A stretch of DNA of 64,000 nucleotides from Zoroaster sp. YZ-2022 (GCA_029582265.1 CM055823.1:1240001-1304000); one strand, 5' to 3'. Shown: positions 1 to 11,694, counted from the first letter of the stretch. Numbers and translations are program-made. Notes: a model not told the origin generated them from the sequence alone.

Positions 1-1230
1 TTCCCATGATCAGAATTTTTTTCCATGTTTCACTTCTGTGACTAGAATCCAGATCTTTCCCTGACAGATATGTTCATGTTTTTTTAGAGTCAGAATGTAG
101 AATAACCACCACCACTTTTTTTATCCAAATATGACAAATATCACAGATTTCCCTTTAAATGATTAAAAGTGTAGTCAAGTGAGAATTGGAAATATTTTTG
201 GAGATTTTGAGCAATGAATGTATGCACATCCAGTGAGATGTTGGCCATTTTGTTGTCTTCTGAAAACACATGCTTAGACATTGTGCACAATTGGCGGATG
301 GGTTCGACATTCTTTCAGACTAATGCAACTTTCCAAGAAATCATTTGATCCCTAGAGATAATGCTTACGTTGCAACAACTTCATCATGGACACTTGCAAT
401 GGCCCTCCTTACACTGGGCGATGGCCTTGCTGACAAAGCTACCTTGCAAGCATTTGTTTGTAGATCCGTGGACTTCTGAATAATATTCCCATAGTAATCC
501 TTTACATTGTCGTGAACGTCAGCCATTTTGTTTTCACCCGGCTATTTGTTCCCTCGGGGGACTCTCTGCTGATTGTTTGATTTATTCTGGTATGTTAACC
601 TTGAAAAAAAATTCAATAGAATCCAAAGAATTAAATTACTTCTGCCAAAAATAGTGTCATATTCTTTAAAATTATTTGTCTTACATAATAAAATTGCTCC
701 GGCTGCTTTTTCCTCTACTGAAGTACAAGTAACTGTTAATCGACATCAAAAGCTTGTATACCACATACATCCAGTGACCCAGTAAGAAGAGGTTAGTCCA
801 TTCATTTCAACCCTCTAGTTTTAAAAATCAAACAAGGTGCCTGCATTTTTGAGAAAACCACCAGTTAGGTAAAAAGCTCTAGATGCCTGGTCCCGCCCCC
901 CCCCCCCCCCACTTTGCCCTTGTCTCCACCTAACATAGTCCGAATGCCTTTTCTGTTCAGTCTCCTATTTTTTGTTTAGAATAATTACGTAATTGTCACA
1001 GCGAAAATTACCTTATTATTCTAAAAATATTAGACGGTGAGCAGAAGAGACATTCGGACTATAGTCTCCACCGGCACATTACCGAAATTTGTTTTGGAAG
1101 ACGTAAACACTTCCTGAATATAAATACTATACCGTTTGACGACCCAAAATGACAAAACCAAATATTTCAAAATAATTTTCAAAATCTCCCACAGCCTCCG
1201 CTTCGGATCATTAGACGGTTGATTATGGAG
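1..1230. other. AT-rich intergenic DNA, no gene recognised
   Basis: No reading frame here has recognisable domains or splice structure. A short open frame of 70 codons (573-785, plus) has ordinary AT-rich composition and no family resemblance. A run of C at about 893-911 is a simple homopolymer. Confidence 0.5.
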
Positions 1231-1571
1231 TGCCATGGTCGAGCAGTTTAGTGCATCGGATATTTGTGTTCTGATGGCTGGAGTCGTCAGAATGTGGGTT
1301 CGAACCTGACTGCGACCATGGTGCTTAATTGTGTCCTTGAGCAAGACACTTTACCATAATTGATTCTTCCACCTAGGGGTAAATGGTGAGGCAGAGTTGG
1401 TTGTTGTGTTTGATTAGCCCTACATGCGCTGTAGTGTAATGGCAGCAATTGAGCTGTATACTCCCCAGGGAGCTGAGATGGTTTCAGGAATGATTTAAGA
1501 GCCTGATGAGCAGGGTAATAATATAATGCGCCTTGAGCACCAGTTTGCGGATACGTGCGCCATATAAGTTC
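1231..1571 (+). mobile_element. tRNA-derived SINE (family A)
   Basis: The head resembles a tRNA-Leu gene. A box-A-like stretch (TGGTCGAGCAGTTTAGTGC, 1236-1254) and a box-B-like stretch (GGTTCGAACC, 1297-1306) are the usual internal RNA polymerase III promoter pair. The body contains the phrases 'tgtccttgagcaagacactt' and 'ctccccagggagctgagatg', which recur in the copies near 52.5 and 59.8 kb. The 3' end is the conserved 'gcgcc-atataa' tail followed by a trinucleotide repeat. It is non-coding and was mobilised by a LINE. Confidence 0.85.
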
Positions 1572-1616
<45 letters not shown>

Positions 1617-1621
1617 TCGGG

Positions 1622-1675
<54 letters not shown>

Positions 1676-1676
1676 A
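1571..1676. repeat. Inverted trinucleotide microsatellite (ATG)n-(ATC)n
   Basis: About 15 ATG units are followed by a five-base spacer (tcggg) and about 17 ATC units on the same strand, so the two halves form a long self-complementary hairpin. It sits at the 3' tail of the SINE and was probably seeded from it. The poly-Met and poly-Ile open frame across it is a repeat artefact. Confidence 0.9.
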
Positions 1677-1790
1677 AAGAGGTCAGATCTTAGAGAGGTC
1701 AGATCATGACGACTGTAGATATGCAAATTACATGTACACAATGCACATGTGCACGTTGTTGTTGGTTTTGGTTGGCACTTTTCGAGATTA

Positions 1791-1982
1791 CGTGCAGAGC
1801 TGCCAACTCTTCGGATTCTGCGGAGACTTCGTGAGCATTTGTATTTACATTTGCCGCAATATATGCATGAGGCCACCCTTTTGGCACCAAAAGGAGAGGC
1901 CTTGCATATATTTAAGTAAGTAAATTACCGTCAAATACGCGAAGTCTTCCGCAGAATCCGAAAAGTTGGCAGCTTCTGCACG
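1791..1982. mobile_element. Foldback MITE (copy 1)
   Basis: The outer arms are inverted copies: GTGCAGAGCTGCCAACT at the left and AGTTGGCAGCTTCTGCAC at the right. The inner part also folds back. A closer-to-perfect copy lies at 44421-44610, which defines the family. There is no coding capacity. Confidence 0.8.
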
Positions 1983-2473
1983 CCATCAACAATAAATATT
2001 TAAGTTGATCTATTCTTCAAAGAAGTAAATGTATGTTTCAAATTAATTTATATGGACCAATCCTATCTGTGGCAGTGTGTACCTTCATGGGAATTGTTTT
2101 TTCAGGACCTTAAGACAGATCTAGGTTATTTAAGGTATTTTTTTAACATGTTAGAACAATGATAGTACTGAGGATTTTTTTTTTGACTGGACCCAAAAAT
2201 CCCCACAAGTGTAGTTATTATAAAACAATATCTGTTGGGTGATCTAGTAAAATGTATATTACTGACTGTGAATCCCTGGGAGTTGGGCCATGTAAACATA
2301 GTAAACATTCCCCCAGTCTTCATTGCATGTGTGTGAGCCTTGGTATACATTTGCCAGATTACCCAATTAAAGTTTATTTATTTTTATGCAAGCATTGGGA
2401 TAGTTCAACCTAAGTACTGACCATCCAATTCCATAAACACAAATTGGTGTAAAATATTACAGGGACAGTATTG

Positions 2474-3360
2474 TCACGATCCGAACAGACTTTCATTTGA
2501 CCCATTCTGGGTCAAATCTGACCCGGGAGTTTTTAGAGTGTAGCTGGATCCGTTTTGTGTCCCTACAATCAAGTCTGTTTGGTAGAAGCATTTGCCGTAC
2601 TTGGTATTTGTTACAAATGTGAGTCTTTTTTGCCGTTTTGTGTGTGATTTACCACTTTTGATTTGAGCTTGTTCTTCTTTATGCTTGATGATTGTTGAGG
2701 GAGTTTGTGGTGTATCTGTGTGTACAACTAGATTGGTTTTACTGTTTTTTTGCGGCCTCAGCATATGAGATGTTGTATGCGACTCTAATGCCCTGTATCT
2801 TTTTCTCATCTTTTATTGTAGAACATCCTGCATAAGCTGACGAGTGACTGACTACCACCGCATCTACAGCATCTGACTTGTTCTTTTTGGGTACATAACT
2901 TGTAAATGTGATTACCGCTACATCTTACACATCTAGTTTGAGCACGACATCTACTGGCTACATGTCCTAGTCTTTGACAGTTGAAACATCTAATAACAGG
3001 AGGAATGTATGGTTTAACTTCGAATTTTCATATCCAAACTGGATGCGGGGAGGTAAATTAGGTGTGTCGAAGGTGAGGCATACCGAGAGACATTTTTCAA
3101 GGTGGCCGTCTCTTTTGCGCATGAGTCTCCTTACTTCTGTGGTGCCAGATTTTTTGCAGGCTGTTAGAATTTCTTGATCTGAGATGTCCGTCGGGAGACC
3201 TGTTATCACTCCTTTACTTTGTGTTTCGGATTTTGCATATTCTGTTGTTTCAACTGACCAGTGTCCTAGGTGTGAGATTGTTTTAGTTTTCTGGCTTGGG
3301 TGGAGGTATGGCATCGGACAGTGATATGCCCCTTGGTTGTTTTGGTGACATTTTTATGAG
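2474..3360 (-). pseudogene. LINE ORF1 (gag-like, zinc-knuckle) remnant
   Basis: Read on the minus strand, one frame (3314-2967) gives a gag-like segment with GVITGLPTDISDQEI and a conserved RRLMRKRDG. A second frame continues into two zinc knuckles at about 2990-2880: CFNCQRLGHVASRC (CX2CX4HX4C) and CVRCSGNHIYKLC. A third, CRC-GGS-H-like, is broken by what looks like a 4-bp duplication near 2845. ORF1 proteins of jockey/CR1-type LINEs bind the element's RNA and have this arrangement. Several frame breaks show the copy is dead. No endonuclease or reverse transcriptase follows downstream. Confidence 0.75.
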
Positions 3361-3420
3361 ATCATGTCCAACAGAATTTAGTGCTTTTGCAATTTTGATT
3401 GGATTCATGTTAGGGGTAGA

Positions 3421-3643
3421 ATAATAATAATAATAATAATGTGTGGATCTCTATATAGCGCACGTATCCACCAACTAAGTGGTGCTCAAGGCGCATGATT
3501 TTTACGTGCATTACACAAACACACGGGACCCATGACTTTACGTCCCATCCGAAGGACGAAGCAATTATGGTTAAGTACCTTGCTCAAGGACACAAGTGTC
3601 ACGACCGGGGCTCGAACCCACACCCTGCTGCTGGCAACACCAG
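3421..3643 (-). mobile_element. tRNA-derived SINE (family A), minus strand, 5'-truncated
   Basis: Read on the minus strand this matches the first head of the SINE at 52291: box-B-like GGGTTCGAGCCCCGG, then 'tgtccttgagcaaggtactt', then the tail 'gcgctatata' and a TTA repeat (3421-3440 on plus). The box A part is missing, and the copy ends at 3643 where another dispersed repeat begins. Confidence 0.85.
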
Positions 3644-3760
3644 AATGTCGTATCCGACCGCCATTTTTTCTCATTAAATATAACGAATAATGTAATCTTA
3701 CCTATCTAGTAAGGTGGAGAACATATATGGATGATGATGGACATATACTTCAAATTATTC
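3644..3760. repeat. Dispersed repeat R1 (copy 1)
   Basis: The stretch beginning 'aatgtcgtatccgaccgcc' and continuing to 'ccagtaaggtggagaacata'-like sequence recurs at 10010-10120 (inverted), 28695-28860 (direct) and 29118-29275 (related). It is probably the end of a non-autonomous transposon. No coding content is seen. Confidence 0.7.
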
Positions 3761-3799
3761 AAGGGGGGTGTTTTTGGAAAACGGAAAACAAAACTCTGG

Positions 3800-3880
3800 A
3801 CTACGGTGGGTCTTGAACCCATCTGGGGAATCTTAGATTTCCATCTCACAGTTAACCAGTTGAGCCACTTGGTCACCCAC
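3800..3880 (-). mobile_element. tRNA-like sequence, probable SINE head
   Basis: On the minus strand, 'gtgaccaagtggctcaactgg' resembles box A and 'gggttcaagacccacc' resembles box B with a T-arm. The cloverleaf is imperfect, so it is more likely a SINE head than a working tRNA gene. Confidence 0.45.
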
Positions 3881-4112
3881 CACCACCCCCCACAATTTCT
3901 AATATATAAACCTCAAAGTCTATACTTTGTTGAAATTTAGCACCCTCTATCTGGAAGTCAGCTCATGGGATATGGACTTAAAAGAAATAACAGTAATCAT
4001 ATGCTTACTTAATTATATAAATACTAGATTAAGAAAGAGTCTATAATTATGACACTAGTGTTAACACATTAAATAAAAAAGAGGTATATAATTAAACTCA
4101 AATACAACTATT

Positions 4113-4270
4113 TCAAGCACAGCAAGTGGTCTAGTGGATAAGACTCTTGACTAATAAGTAGGAGGTCCTGAGTTCAAGCCCACTGTTTTTTATTTTTATT
4201 CTGACTGATGCCATTCTAAGGTCCCAATTTCAAGCCCAGTGATTTTTATTTTTATTCTGACTGAGCAGCT
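4113..4270 (+). mobile_element. tRNA-derived SINE (family C)
   Basis: A tRNA-like head (box A 'agtggtctagtggataagac', box B 'gagttcaagccc') is followed by 'tttatttttattctgactga', which is duplicated once. Related heads with 'ccattctaaggt' bodies occur at 20040-20690. Confidence 0.6.
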
Positions 4271-4610
4271 CTATGAAATTAAGCCCAGACCTAATTGTAG
4301 CCCGTATAATTATGTGAAAAATATGATTTAATACAAATACCATACTAATTTGTACTTGATGTGAGATACTAATTGCATACCTTCTGAGATTCCAACTGTA
4401 TAATCCATATTACTATATTGCAACAAAGTACTTCAACTGTCATGTAAAGGAGGTTGGTTATATAGATGGGAATTAATTGTCTTTGTATGATACCCTGGTG
4501 GATATCGTCTGGTCTAACGGTGCGGTTGGAACTACGATGCGGGTGATATAACGTATTCTTATTCGTATTAAGAAACGTTTGATTAAAGATTATATAGTTT
4601 GTGAATTTAA

Positions 4611-4735
4611 GGACAACATCGTCATGATCAGAGCACATTTTCATCAGGACATGGAGTCGGTGTTCTAGTTTAAAGATGAACAAAATAACTAAAATTACTG
4701 GTTCATTTATGCAACAGCAACGATAATATGACCGC
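4611..4735 (+). mobile_element. TTAA MITE family M1, left part
   Basis: TTAA at 4607-4610 is followed by GGACAACATCGTCATGATCA and by 'gttctagtttaaagatgaac', matching the left half of the M1 elements at 18770 and 24581. The right half is absent. The sequence stops where the GCCCCT tandem array begins. Confidence 0.6.
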
Positions 4736-4737
4736 AT

Positions 4738-4890
4738 GCCAGTCAACTCGCCCCTGGCAAACTCGCTCACAATCTCGCCCCTGACAAACTCGCCCCTCAC
4801 TTGTACAAACTCGCCCCTAACAAACTCGCCCCTCACAAAGTCGCCCCTCACAAGCTCGCCTCGGAAAGCTCGCCCCGACAAACTTCCGCC
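4738..4890. repeat. Short tandem array, ~15-16 bp unit (AACTCGCCCCTCACA)
   Basis: About nine imperfect units of 'aactcgcccctcaca' lie in tandem. Open frames on both strands (VRGEF-type repeats on minus) are a product of the unit and not a supported protein. Confidence 0.85.
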
Positions 4891-5224
4891 CCCTGTAATT
4901 TTTGACGCATCTCACGCTATTGAGACTGGTTTAATATAAGAGAACAAATAAAACATTATTATAAAGGCAGGATGTACGGGGACATAAATATTTTAATGAA
5001 TTATTAGGCGCTATTGAGACTGATTTAGTATAAGTAAGAGAGAAAATCAAATAAGGGCCTAATAATTTCAACTTGGCGTTTTATTTAACAAAAATAAATA
5101 GTACATAAAATAATTCAACAGTTACAACTAAATTAGAATACATAGAAAACTAGCTAAACAAAACAGTTACAATTTATACGATGTATACTATATTATGTAT
5201 TATGTATATACTATGAAAAAATTT

Positions 5225-5520
5225 CAAAGTTATTTGTTTGATTTAAAGTTATTCATTAATGATTTGTATAAATAATGGAATAAAATTGTTTGGTGATTAT
5301 ATTGGATTGGATAAATAGATATAGATAATAGTTAGTTGACGTATAAAGTAATTTCATTAGTGATTTGTATAAATAATGGAATAATTGGAATAGAATTGTT
5401 CAGTGATTATATTGGATTGGATAAATAGATCTAGATTATAGTTGGTTGAAGTATAAAGTAATTTCATTAGTGATTCGTATAAATAATGAAATAATTGGAA
5501 TGGAGTAATTGGAATGGAAT
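5225..5520. repeat. Imperfect tandem duplication, ~120 bp unit, AT-rich
   Basis: The block 'tcattagtgatttgtataaa ... ttatattggattggataaat' occurs twice in succession, plus a partial third unit. Nothing else is recognised from 4.9 to 5.9 kb. Confidence 0.7.
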
Positions 5521-5934
5521 AACTAAGTTGTCAAGGATTATAATGATACGGTGGTTAGTCGAGTAATCGTGTGATCAAGTAATAAAGATCAAGGATACGA
5601 TTTTTAAAGTAATTTCAGGAATTAATGGTTATATTAGGCCTATAGTGATTTGGATAATTAATGGAATAATTTGAAAGGAATAAATGAATTGTAAAAGAAT
5701 ATAACTAATTTGTAAACAAATTTTTAATTAATGTAAATATATTTTCTGGATTTCTTTGTGGTGATTTACTTCTGCAGTATGTGTTTTGCTTCCTAGGTCA
5801 TCGCGTAGAACCCTCACGGGTTAGTTGTGACAATGACATCATTTATAAAATTGACACTCGCAGCTCATTATATATGCAAACATCAATATTTTATTCATGA
5901 TCATGAGTAAAACATTTAACAGCAGAAGTTTCTG

Positions 5935-6658
5935 ATTTTCTCTCATTGGCCAAGGCCCTCCACGTGTCCACCTCCCCTGTCCAAGCACAGTTGACATCGA
6001 CGGCGCATGTCGTCCACAGCTCGTCTCACGGTACGTGGATCTTGTCGCAAACTAGTGTCCACCTCACGATGAATCCTTTCACGCAAATCCTGAATCCTTT
6101 CACGCAAATCCTGAATGTTGTGGAGGGTGCTGAAAACTTTGTTCTTCAAATGACCCCACAAAAGAAGTCGCAGGGGTGAGTTCTGGTGACCTTGGGGCCA
6201 TCAACGGGAGGTTCAGAGCAATCACGCGTTCATGAAAGAGTTCTTGGAGGCGATTTCGAACAGCGATGAGACGATGGGCTGGTGCACCATCTTGAGCCCA
6301 CCACACATACATGTAACGGAACATTCCATTTTGCTGTCGCTGGAAGTGGATCTCCATCTGTGGCACAACCTCCTCGTTGATCATTTGAAGATAGGCTTGA
6401 CCATTGACATTTCACTCAATCTAATGATTGAACATAAATCTGTGTCGATTTTGTTCAGCAGGAAAGTGAACCAACTGCAATTGTGCACCACAATTTCAAG
6501 ACAGTGGTGCTCAATGATGCGTGACCCTGAATGTAACTCAAGGTATCATTGAAAGCACATAGCTTCTGCTTTAAGATGATACCATGCTTTTGCTGGTAAA
6601 CATATAGTCTGGCCATATTAACCCTTTAAAGTAGGATTACCTTTTTTTAAACACACTG
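5935..6658 (-). pseudogene. Tc1/mariner-type transposase remnant (DD41D-like)
   Basis: Minus-strand frames give FQRQQNGMFRYMYVWWAQDG followed by APAHRLIAVRNRLQELF and PRSPELTP. This is the second catalytic Asp region (QDGAPAH) and the run-up to the third (SP-D/E-LTPCD). It aligns with the better-preserved transposase at 46130-47266. The end at 6611-6658 matches the terminal inverted repeat of that element (ggattaccttttttt...cactgta). The N-terminal half and the other terminus are gone and frames are broken. It is a dead copy. Confidence 0.75.
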
Positions 6659-6694
6659 TATAACAATAAAATATAGAAAATATTAAAAATTTAT

Positions 6695-9600
6695 AAAAAT
6701 ATAAGGACCTCATTGGCCAGGTCAAGGTGACCATTGAGGTCATACTTGGGTCATCCTCTTTACATTGATACCTAACAGTGCCCGGCCAAAGGTCTGACCA
6801 CTAGAAACTGACCATTACATTTGGGGCGTTTTAACAGCATGTACACTGTATATATGACAATAATAATATTAAAATTAATAAAAAATATAAGGACCCCAAT
6901 GGCCGGGTCAAGGTGACCTTTGCGGTCATCCTCTATACATTGATACCTAACAGTGCCCGGCCAAAAGGGTCTGACCACTAGAAACTGACCATTACATTTG
7001 GGGCGTTTTTAACAGCATGTACACTGTATATATGACAATAAAAATATTAAAAAATTAATAAAAAATATAAGGACCCCAATGGCCGGATCAAGGTGACCTT
7101 TGAGGTCATCCTTGGGTCATCCTCTATACACTGATACCTAACAGTGCTCGGCCAAAAGGGTCTGACCACTAGAAACTGACCATTACATTTGGGGCGTTTT
7201 TAACAGTATGTACCCTGTATATAGTAAATATTTAAAAATTAATAAAAAATATAAGGACCCCATTGGCCGGGTCAAGGTGACTATTGAGGTCATCTTTGGG
7301 TCATCCTCTTTACATTGATACCTAACAGTGCCCGGCCAAAATGGTCTGACCACTAGAAACTGACCATTACATTTGGGGCGTTTTTAACAGCATGTACACT
7401 GTATATATCACAATAAAAATATTTAAAAATTAATAAAAAATAAGGACCCCAATGGCCGGATCAAGGTGACCTTTAGGTCATCCTTGGGTCATCCTCTATA
7501 CATTGATACCTAACAGTGCCCGGCCAAAAGGGTCTGACCACTAGAAACTGACCATTACATTTGGGGCGTTTTTAACAGTATGTACCCTGTATATAGTAAA
7601 TATTTAAAAATTAATACAAAATATAAGGACCCCATTGGCCGGGTCAAGGTGACTATTGAGGTCATCCTTGGGTCATCCTCTTTACATTGATACCTAACAG
7701 TGCCCGGCCAAAATGGTCTGACCACTAGAAACTGACCATTACATTTGGGGCGTTTTTAACAGTATGTACCATGTATATAGTAAATATTTAAAAATTAATA
7801 ACAAATATAAGGACCCCATTGGCCGGGTCAAGGTGACTATTGAGGTCATCCTTGGGTCATCCTCTTTACATTGATACCTAACAGTGTCCGGCCAAAATGG
7901 TCTGACCACTAGAAACTGACCATTACATTTGGGGCGTTTTTAACAGCATGTACACTGTATATATGACAATAAAAATATTAAAAAATTAATAAAAAATATA
8001 AGGACCCCAATGGCCGGGTCAAGGTGACCTTTGAGGTCATCCTTGGGTCATCCTCTATACATTGATACCTAACAGTGCCCGGCCAAAAGGGTCTGACCAC
8101 TAGAAACTGACCATTACAATTTGGGCGTTTTTAACAGTATGTACGCTGTATATAGTAAATATTTAAAATTAATAAAAATATAAGGACCCCATTGGCCGGG
8201 TCAAGGTGACTATTGAGGTCATCTTTGGGTCATCCTCTTTACATTGATACCTAACAGTGCCCGGCCAAAATGGTCTGACCACTAGAAACTGACCATTACA
8301 TTTGGGGCGTTTTTAACAGCATGTACACTGTATATATGACAATAAAAATATTTAAAATTAAAAAAAATATAAGGACCCCAATGGCGGGTCAAGGTGACCT
8401 TTGAGGTCATCCTTGGGTCATCCTCTTTACATTGATACCTAACCGTGCCCGGCCAAAATGGTCTGACCACTAGAAACTGACCATTACATTTGGGGCGTTT
8501 TAACAGCATGTACACTGTATATATGACAATAAAAATATTAAAAATTAATAAAAATATAAGAGACCCTAATGGCCGGGTCAAGGTGACCATTGAGGTCATC
8601 CTTGGTCATTCTCTTTACATTGATACCAAACAGTGCCCGGCAAAAGGGTCTGACCACTCAGAAACTGACCATTACATTTGGGGCGTTTTTAACAGCATGT
8701 ACACGGTATATATGACAATAAAAATATTAAAAATTAATAAAAATATAAGGACCCCAATGGCCGGGTCAAGGTGACCTTTGAGGTCATCCTTGGGTAATCC
8801 TCTATACATTGATACCTAACAGTGCCCGGCCAAAGGGTCTGACCACTAGAAACTGACCATTACATTTGGGGCGTTTTTAACAGTATGTACCCTGTATATA
8901 GTAAATATTTAAAAATTAATAAAAAATATAAGGACCCCATTGGCCAGGTCAAGGTGACTATTGAGGTCATCCTTGGGCCATCCTCTTTACATTGATACCT
9001 AACAGTGCCCGGCCAAAATGGTCTGACCACTAGAAACTGACCATTACATTTGGGGCGTTTTTAACAGCATGTACACTGTATATATGACAATAAAAATATT
9101 TAAAAAATTAATAAAAAATATAAGGACCCCAATGGCCGGGTCAAGGTGACCTTTGAGGTCATCCTTGGGTCATCCTCTATACATTGATACCTAACAGTGC
9201 CCGGCCAAAAGGGTCTGACCACTAGAAACTGACCATTACATTTGGGGCGTTTTTAACAGTATGTACCCTGTATATAGTAAATATTTAAAAATTAATAAAA
9301 AATATAAGGACCCCATTGGCCGGGTCAAGGTGACTATTGAGGTCATCTTTGGGTCATCCTCTTTACATTGATACCTAACAGTGCCCGGCCAAAATGGTCT
9401 GACCACTAGAAACTGACCATTACATTTGGGGCGTTTTTAACAGCATGTACACTGTATATATGACAATAAAAATATTTAAAAATTAATAAAAAATATAAGG
9501 ACCCCAATGGCCGGGTCAAGGTGACCTTTGAGGTCATCCTTGGGTCATCCTCTATACATTGATACCTAACAATGTCCGGCCAAAAGGGTCTGACCACTAG

Positions 9601-9793
9601 AAACTGACCATTACATTTGGGGCGTTTTTAACAGCATGTACACTGTATATATGACAATAAAAATATTAAAAAATTAATAAAAAATATAAGGACCCCAATG
9701 GCCGGGTCAAGGTGACCTTTGAGGTCATCCTTGGGTCATTCTCTATACATTGATACCTAACAGTGCCCGGCCAAAAGGGTCTGACACTAGAAA
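6695..9793. repeat. Satellite array, ~187-bp unit, dimeric higher-order structure
   Basis: About 16-17 tandem units contain 'ggtcaaggtgac', 'acagtgcccggccaaaa', 'ctgaccactagaaactgacc' and 'acatttggggcgttttt'. Two variants alternate. One has 'ccaatggcc', 'gacctttgag' and 'cagtatgtaccctg'. The other has 'ccattggcc', 'gactattgag' and 'cagcatgtacactg'. Units 2-8 and 11-14 follow the alternation almost perfectly, giving a ~373-bp dimer. Units 9, 10, 15 and 16 break it. Short frames on both strands are repeat artefacts. Confidence 0.93.
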
Positions 9794-10009
9794 CTGACCG
9801 AATGCAATTGTCCCATATAGGACATGCATTAAATCGAATGTCAAACCAGTAACCGTTACTTGTTTGATATTGAATGGCAAACGTCGAATAAGTAACCAAC
9901 TTCACGCCGGTATGACTGTGTTGGTCACTAATTGTGGAGTTTACAAGATCAGACTGACATGACTGAGGAAGTCATCGTATACCATGAAATAAATATCCTG
10001 GAATAATTT

Positions 10010-10120
10010 GAAGTATATGTCCATCATCATCCATATGTTCTCCACCTTACTGGGTAGGTAAGATTACATTATTGGTTATATTTCATGAAAAATAGTGGCG
10101 GCCAGATACGACATTCTACC
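10010..10120 (-). repeat. Dispersed repeat R1 (copy 2, inverted)
   Basis: It matches 28695-28860 in reverse complement ('ccttactgggtaggtaagat', 'ccagatacgacattctaccc'). Confidence 0.75.
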
Positions 10121-10446
10121 CTTAAAAACAATTTTACAACCATCTGGAATGAGATGAAACATGATTTCAACTGTTTTTCTTCTTGGGTACATTTTCTGTG
10201 CCCCCATCAACTTTAACAGTTTGGGGTGAGTCATTATACCAACATCAATTTTCTGATGACCACAATTCTGTGCGTCTCAAAAAACGGCGCTCAAGACGTC
10301 CACGCGTATGATCATGCATTGAAATTCAGCATTTTACAAGAGAATCCTTCACTGAAACAAACTGAAACACCAAACTGCTAATTTCATTTGTAAGTTACCG
10401 TCCAGTTGATTATATAACCTTAGGTGCGTCATTTAGGGTAAATTGA
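10120..10446 (+). repeat. ~330-bp dispersed duplication (copy 1)
   Basis: From 'caattttacaaccatctgga' to 'gcgtcatttagggtaaattg' the sequence is nearly identical to 17292-17637, differing by small indels. No open frame is shared. It is a transposon fragment or a local duplication. Confidence 0.85.
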
Positions 10447-10636
10447 GGATATAATAAAGCCGGTTACTAAAGATTGAAAAAGAAAGATGCCTACCTTTAA
10501 AAGTATACAAAAAGCTTCAAAAAAACAGATTCCAATTCCGCAATGAACCTTTAGTCAAAAATGTGGTCTTCGAATTCAAGCCGCAGCAGCAGCCTCAGTA
10601 TGTCTTCACGCATCGAAACTTGTCCGACGTCTATCA

Positions 10637-10682
10637 CAATACATGTGCATGTACATGTACATACATGTACATGTATGTTGAC
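10637..10682. repeat. Palindromic ACATGT simple repeat
   Basis: This is a run of self-complementary 'acatgtacatgt' units. The flanking 10.55-10.90 kb is somewhat GC-rich with a 109-codon open frame, but no domain is recognised. Confidence 0.8.
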
Positions 10683-10964
10683 GTCAACGGTTATTGAATT
10701 CATCAAGACCCCACCGGCAGACCACCGGCACGAGCTAGCGCCCTCTTGCGGCGGTGTACACACAGTGGATCGTGTATCAAAAATACAACAGCGCCTTGAA
10801 TTACGACTAGAGGTCTACTGGCGCACAAACGTGCTTTTACCACGTGTTACTTGCTCGTTCACAGTGGATTATCTTTTGATGTTCACCTGACCCAAATGAC
10901 AAATTGGTCCGTGATAATGACATAATGGATGACTTTTTTTTTAATTCGTCATTAATTCTGTGAG

Positions 10965-11200
10965 GGAAGGGAATATCTACTCATCTCTGACGATATTATA
11001 TTGGCCCAATGGAATTTGGCTCTATACAGAATGGGCAATATCTACTCATCTCTGAAGATGTTATATTGGACCTATGGGGTGGCTCTGTACAGAATGGGCA
11101 ATATCTACCCATTGCTGAAGATGATATTGGACCTATGGGGTGGCTCTGTACAGAATGGGCAATATCTACTCATCTCTGAAGATATTAGGCCTATATTGGC
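10965..11200. repeat. 63-bp tandem repeat, ~4 units
   Basis: The unit contains 'caatatctactcatctctga' and 'ggtggctctgtacagaatgg'. Isolated units recur at 11755-11825 and 11870-11940, either side of other insertions. Confidence 0.85.
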
Positions 11201-11229
11201 ACTGTGTCTGTGGAAGCCTCTGTAAGGGA

Positions 11230-11508
11230 CAAGGGCGCAACCACGTGTTGAAAGTTGGGGGGTCCCAAGCAGCCAAATAGCAACGTGATCTGCGGGCGAG
11301 CGAAGCGAGCACGCCACTAGCAGCTGGGGTCTTGGTTCAATATCACGTATTTCAGCGTGTTGATGGAAGTGTTGCATAATTGTGATGTCATGAATGACAT
11401 TACTAGGATCATGTATACATAAAATACCAAAATGTTCCAGAAGTTGGGGAGGTCCACATAAAAGTAGGGGGGTCGTGACCCCCGACCCCCCCAGTGGTTG
11501 CGCCCTTG
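11230..11508. mobile_element. hAT-type MITE, 279 bp, perfect 8-bp target duplication
   Basis: Perfect terminal inverted repeats CAAGGGCGCAACCAC / GTGGTTGCGCCCTTG are flanked by GTAAGGGA at 11222-11229 and 11509-11516. An 8-bp duplication is the signature of the hAT superfamily. The interior is non-coding, with G-rich and C-rich subterminal blocks. It interrupts a region of 63-bp repeat units. Confidence 0.93.
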
Positions 11509-11570
11509 GTAAGGGATGAGCAATAAGCATAGCCATCTTCCAGCATGCATTTTCCAGAGTCCGGCATTCT

Positions 11571-11694
11571 CCTGAGGACGATCAGAGCATACTGATCGAA
11601 ACGTCGAGTTGTACCCAGTTCTTTTCAGAACTAATTACTACTCAATTGAGATTCCACATATGGTGTCACCGCAATTAGTCTTACTTTGCCATGT
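11571..11694 (+). mobile_element. Dispersed element end with hammerhead-like hairpin (H1)
   Basis: The motif CTGAGGAC-GATCAG...CTGATC-GAAACG (11572-11602) is followed by 'gttcttttcagaactaatta' and 'tggtgtcaccgcaattagtc'. The same block recurs at 40387-40502 and as an inverted pair at 25041-25201, with related versions at 36629 and 38131. The CTGANGA / hairpin / GAAA order resembles the hammerhead ribozyme core found at Penelope-like element termini, with one extra base before the stem. Assignment to that class is an inference. Confidence 0.55.

Noticed and set aside
1484..1876. 130-codon ORF with poly-Met and poly-Ile
   Set aside because: It is generated by the inverted ATG/ATC microsatellite.
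4369..4881. 170-codon ORF with VRGEF repeats
   Set aside because: The repeat part is the short CGCCCCT array, and the rest has no recognisable domain or splice structure.
5530..5930. Short AT-rich frames and dyads near 5.5-5.9 kb
   Set aside because: No consistent repeat boundary, domain or promoter structure could be supported.
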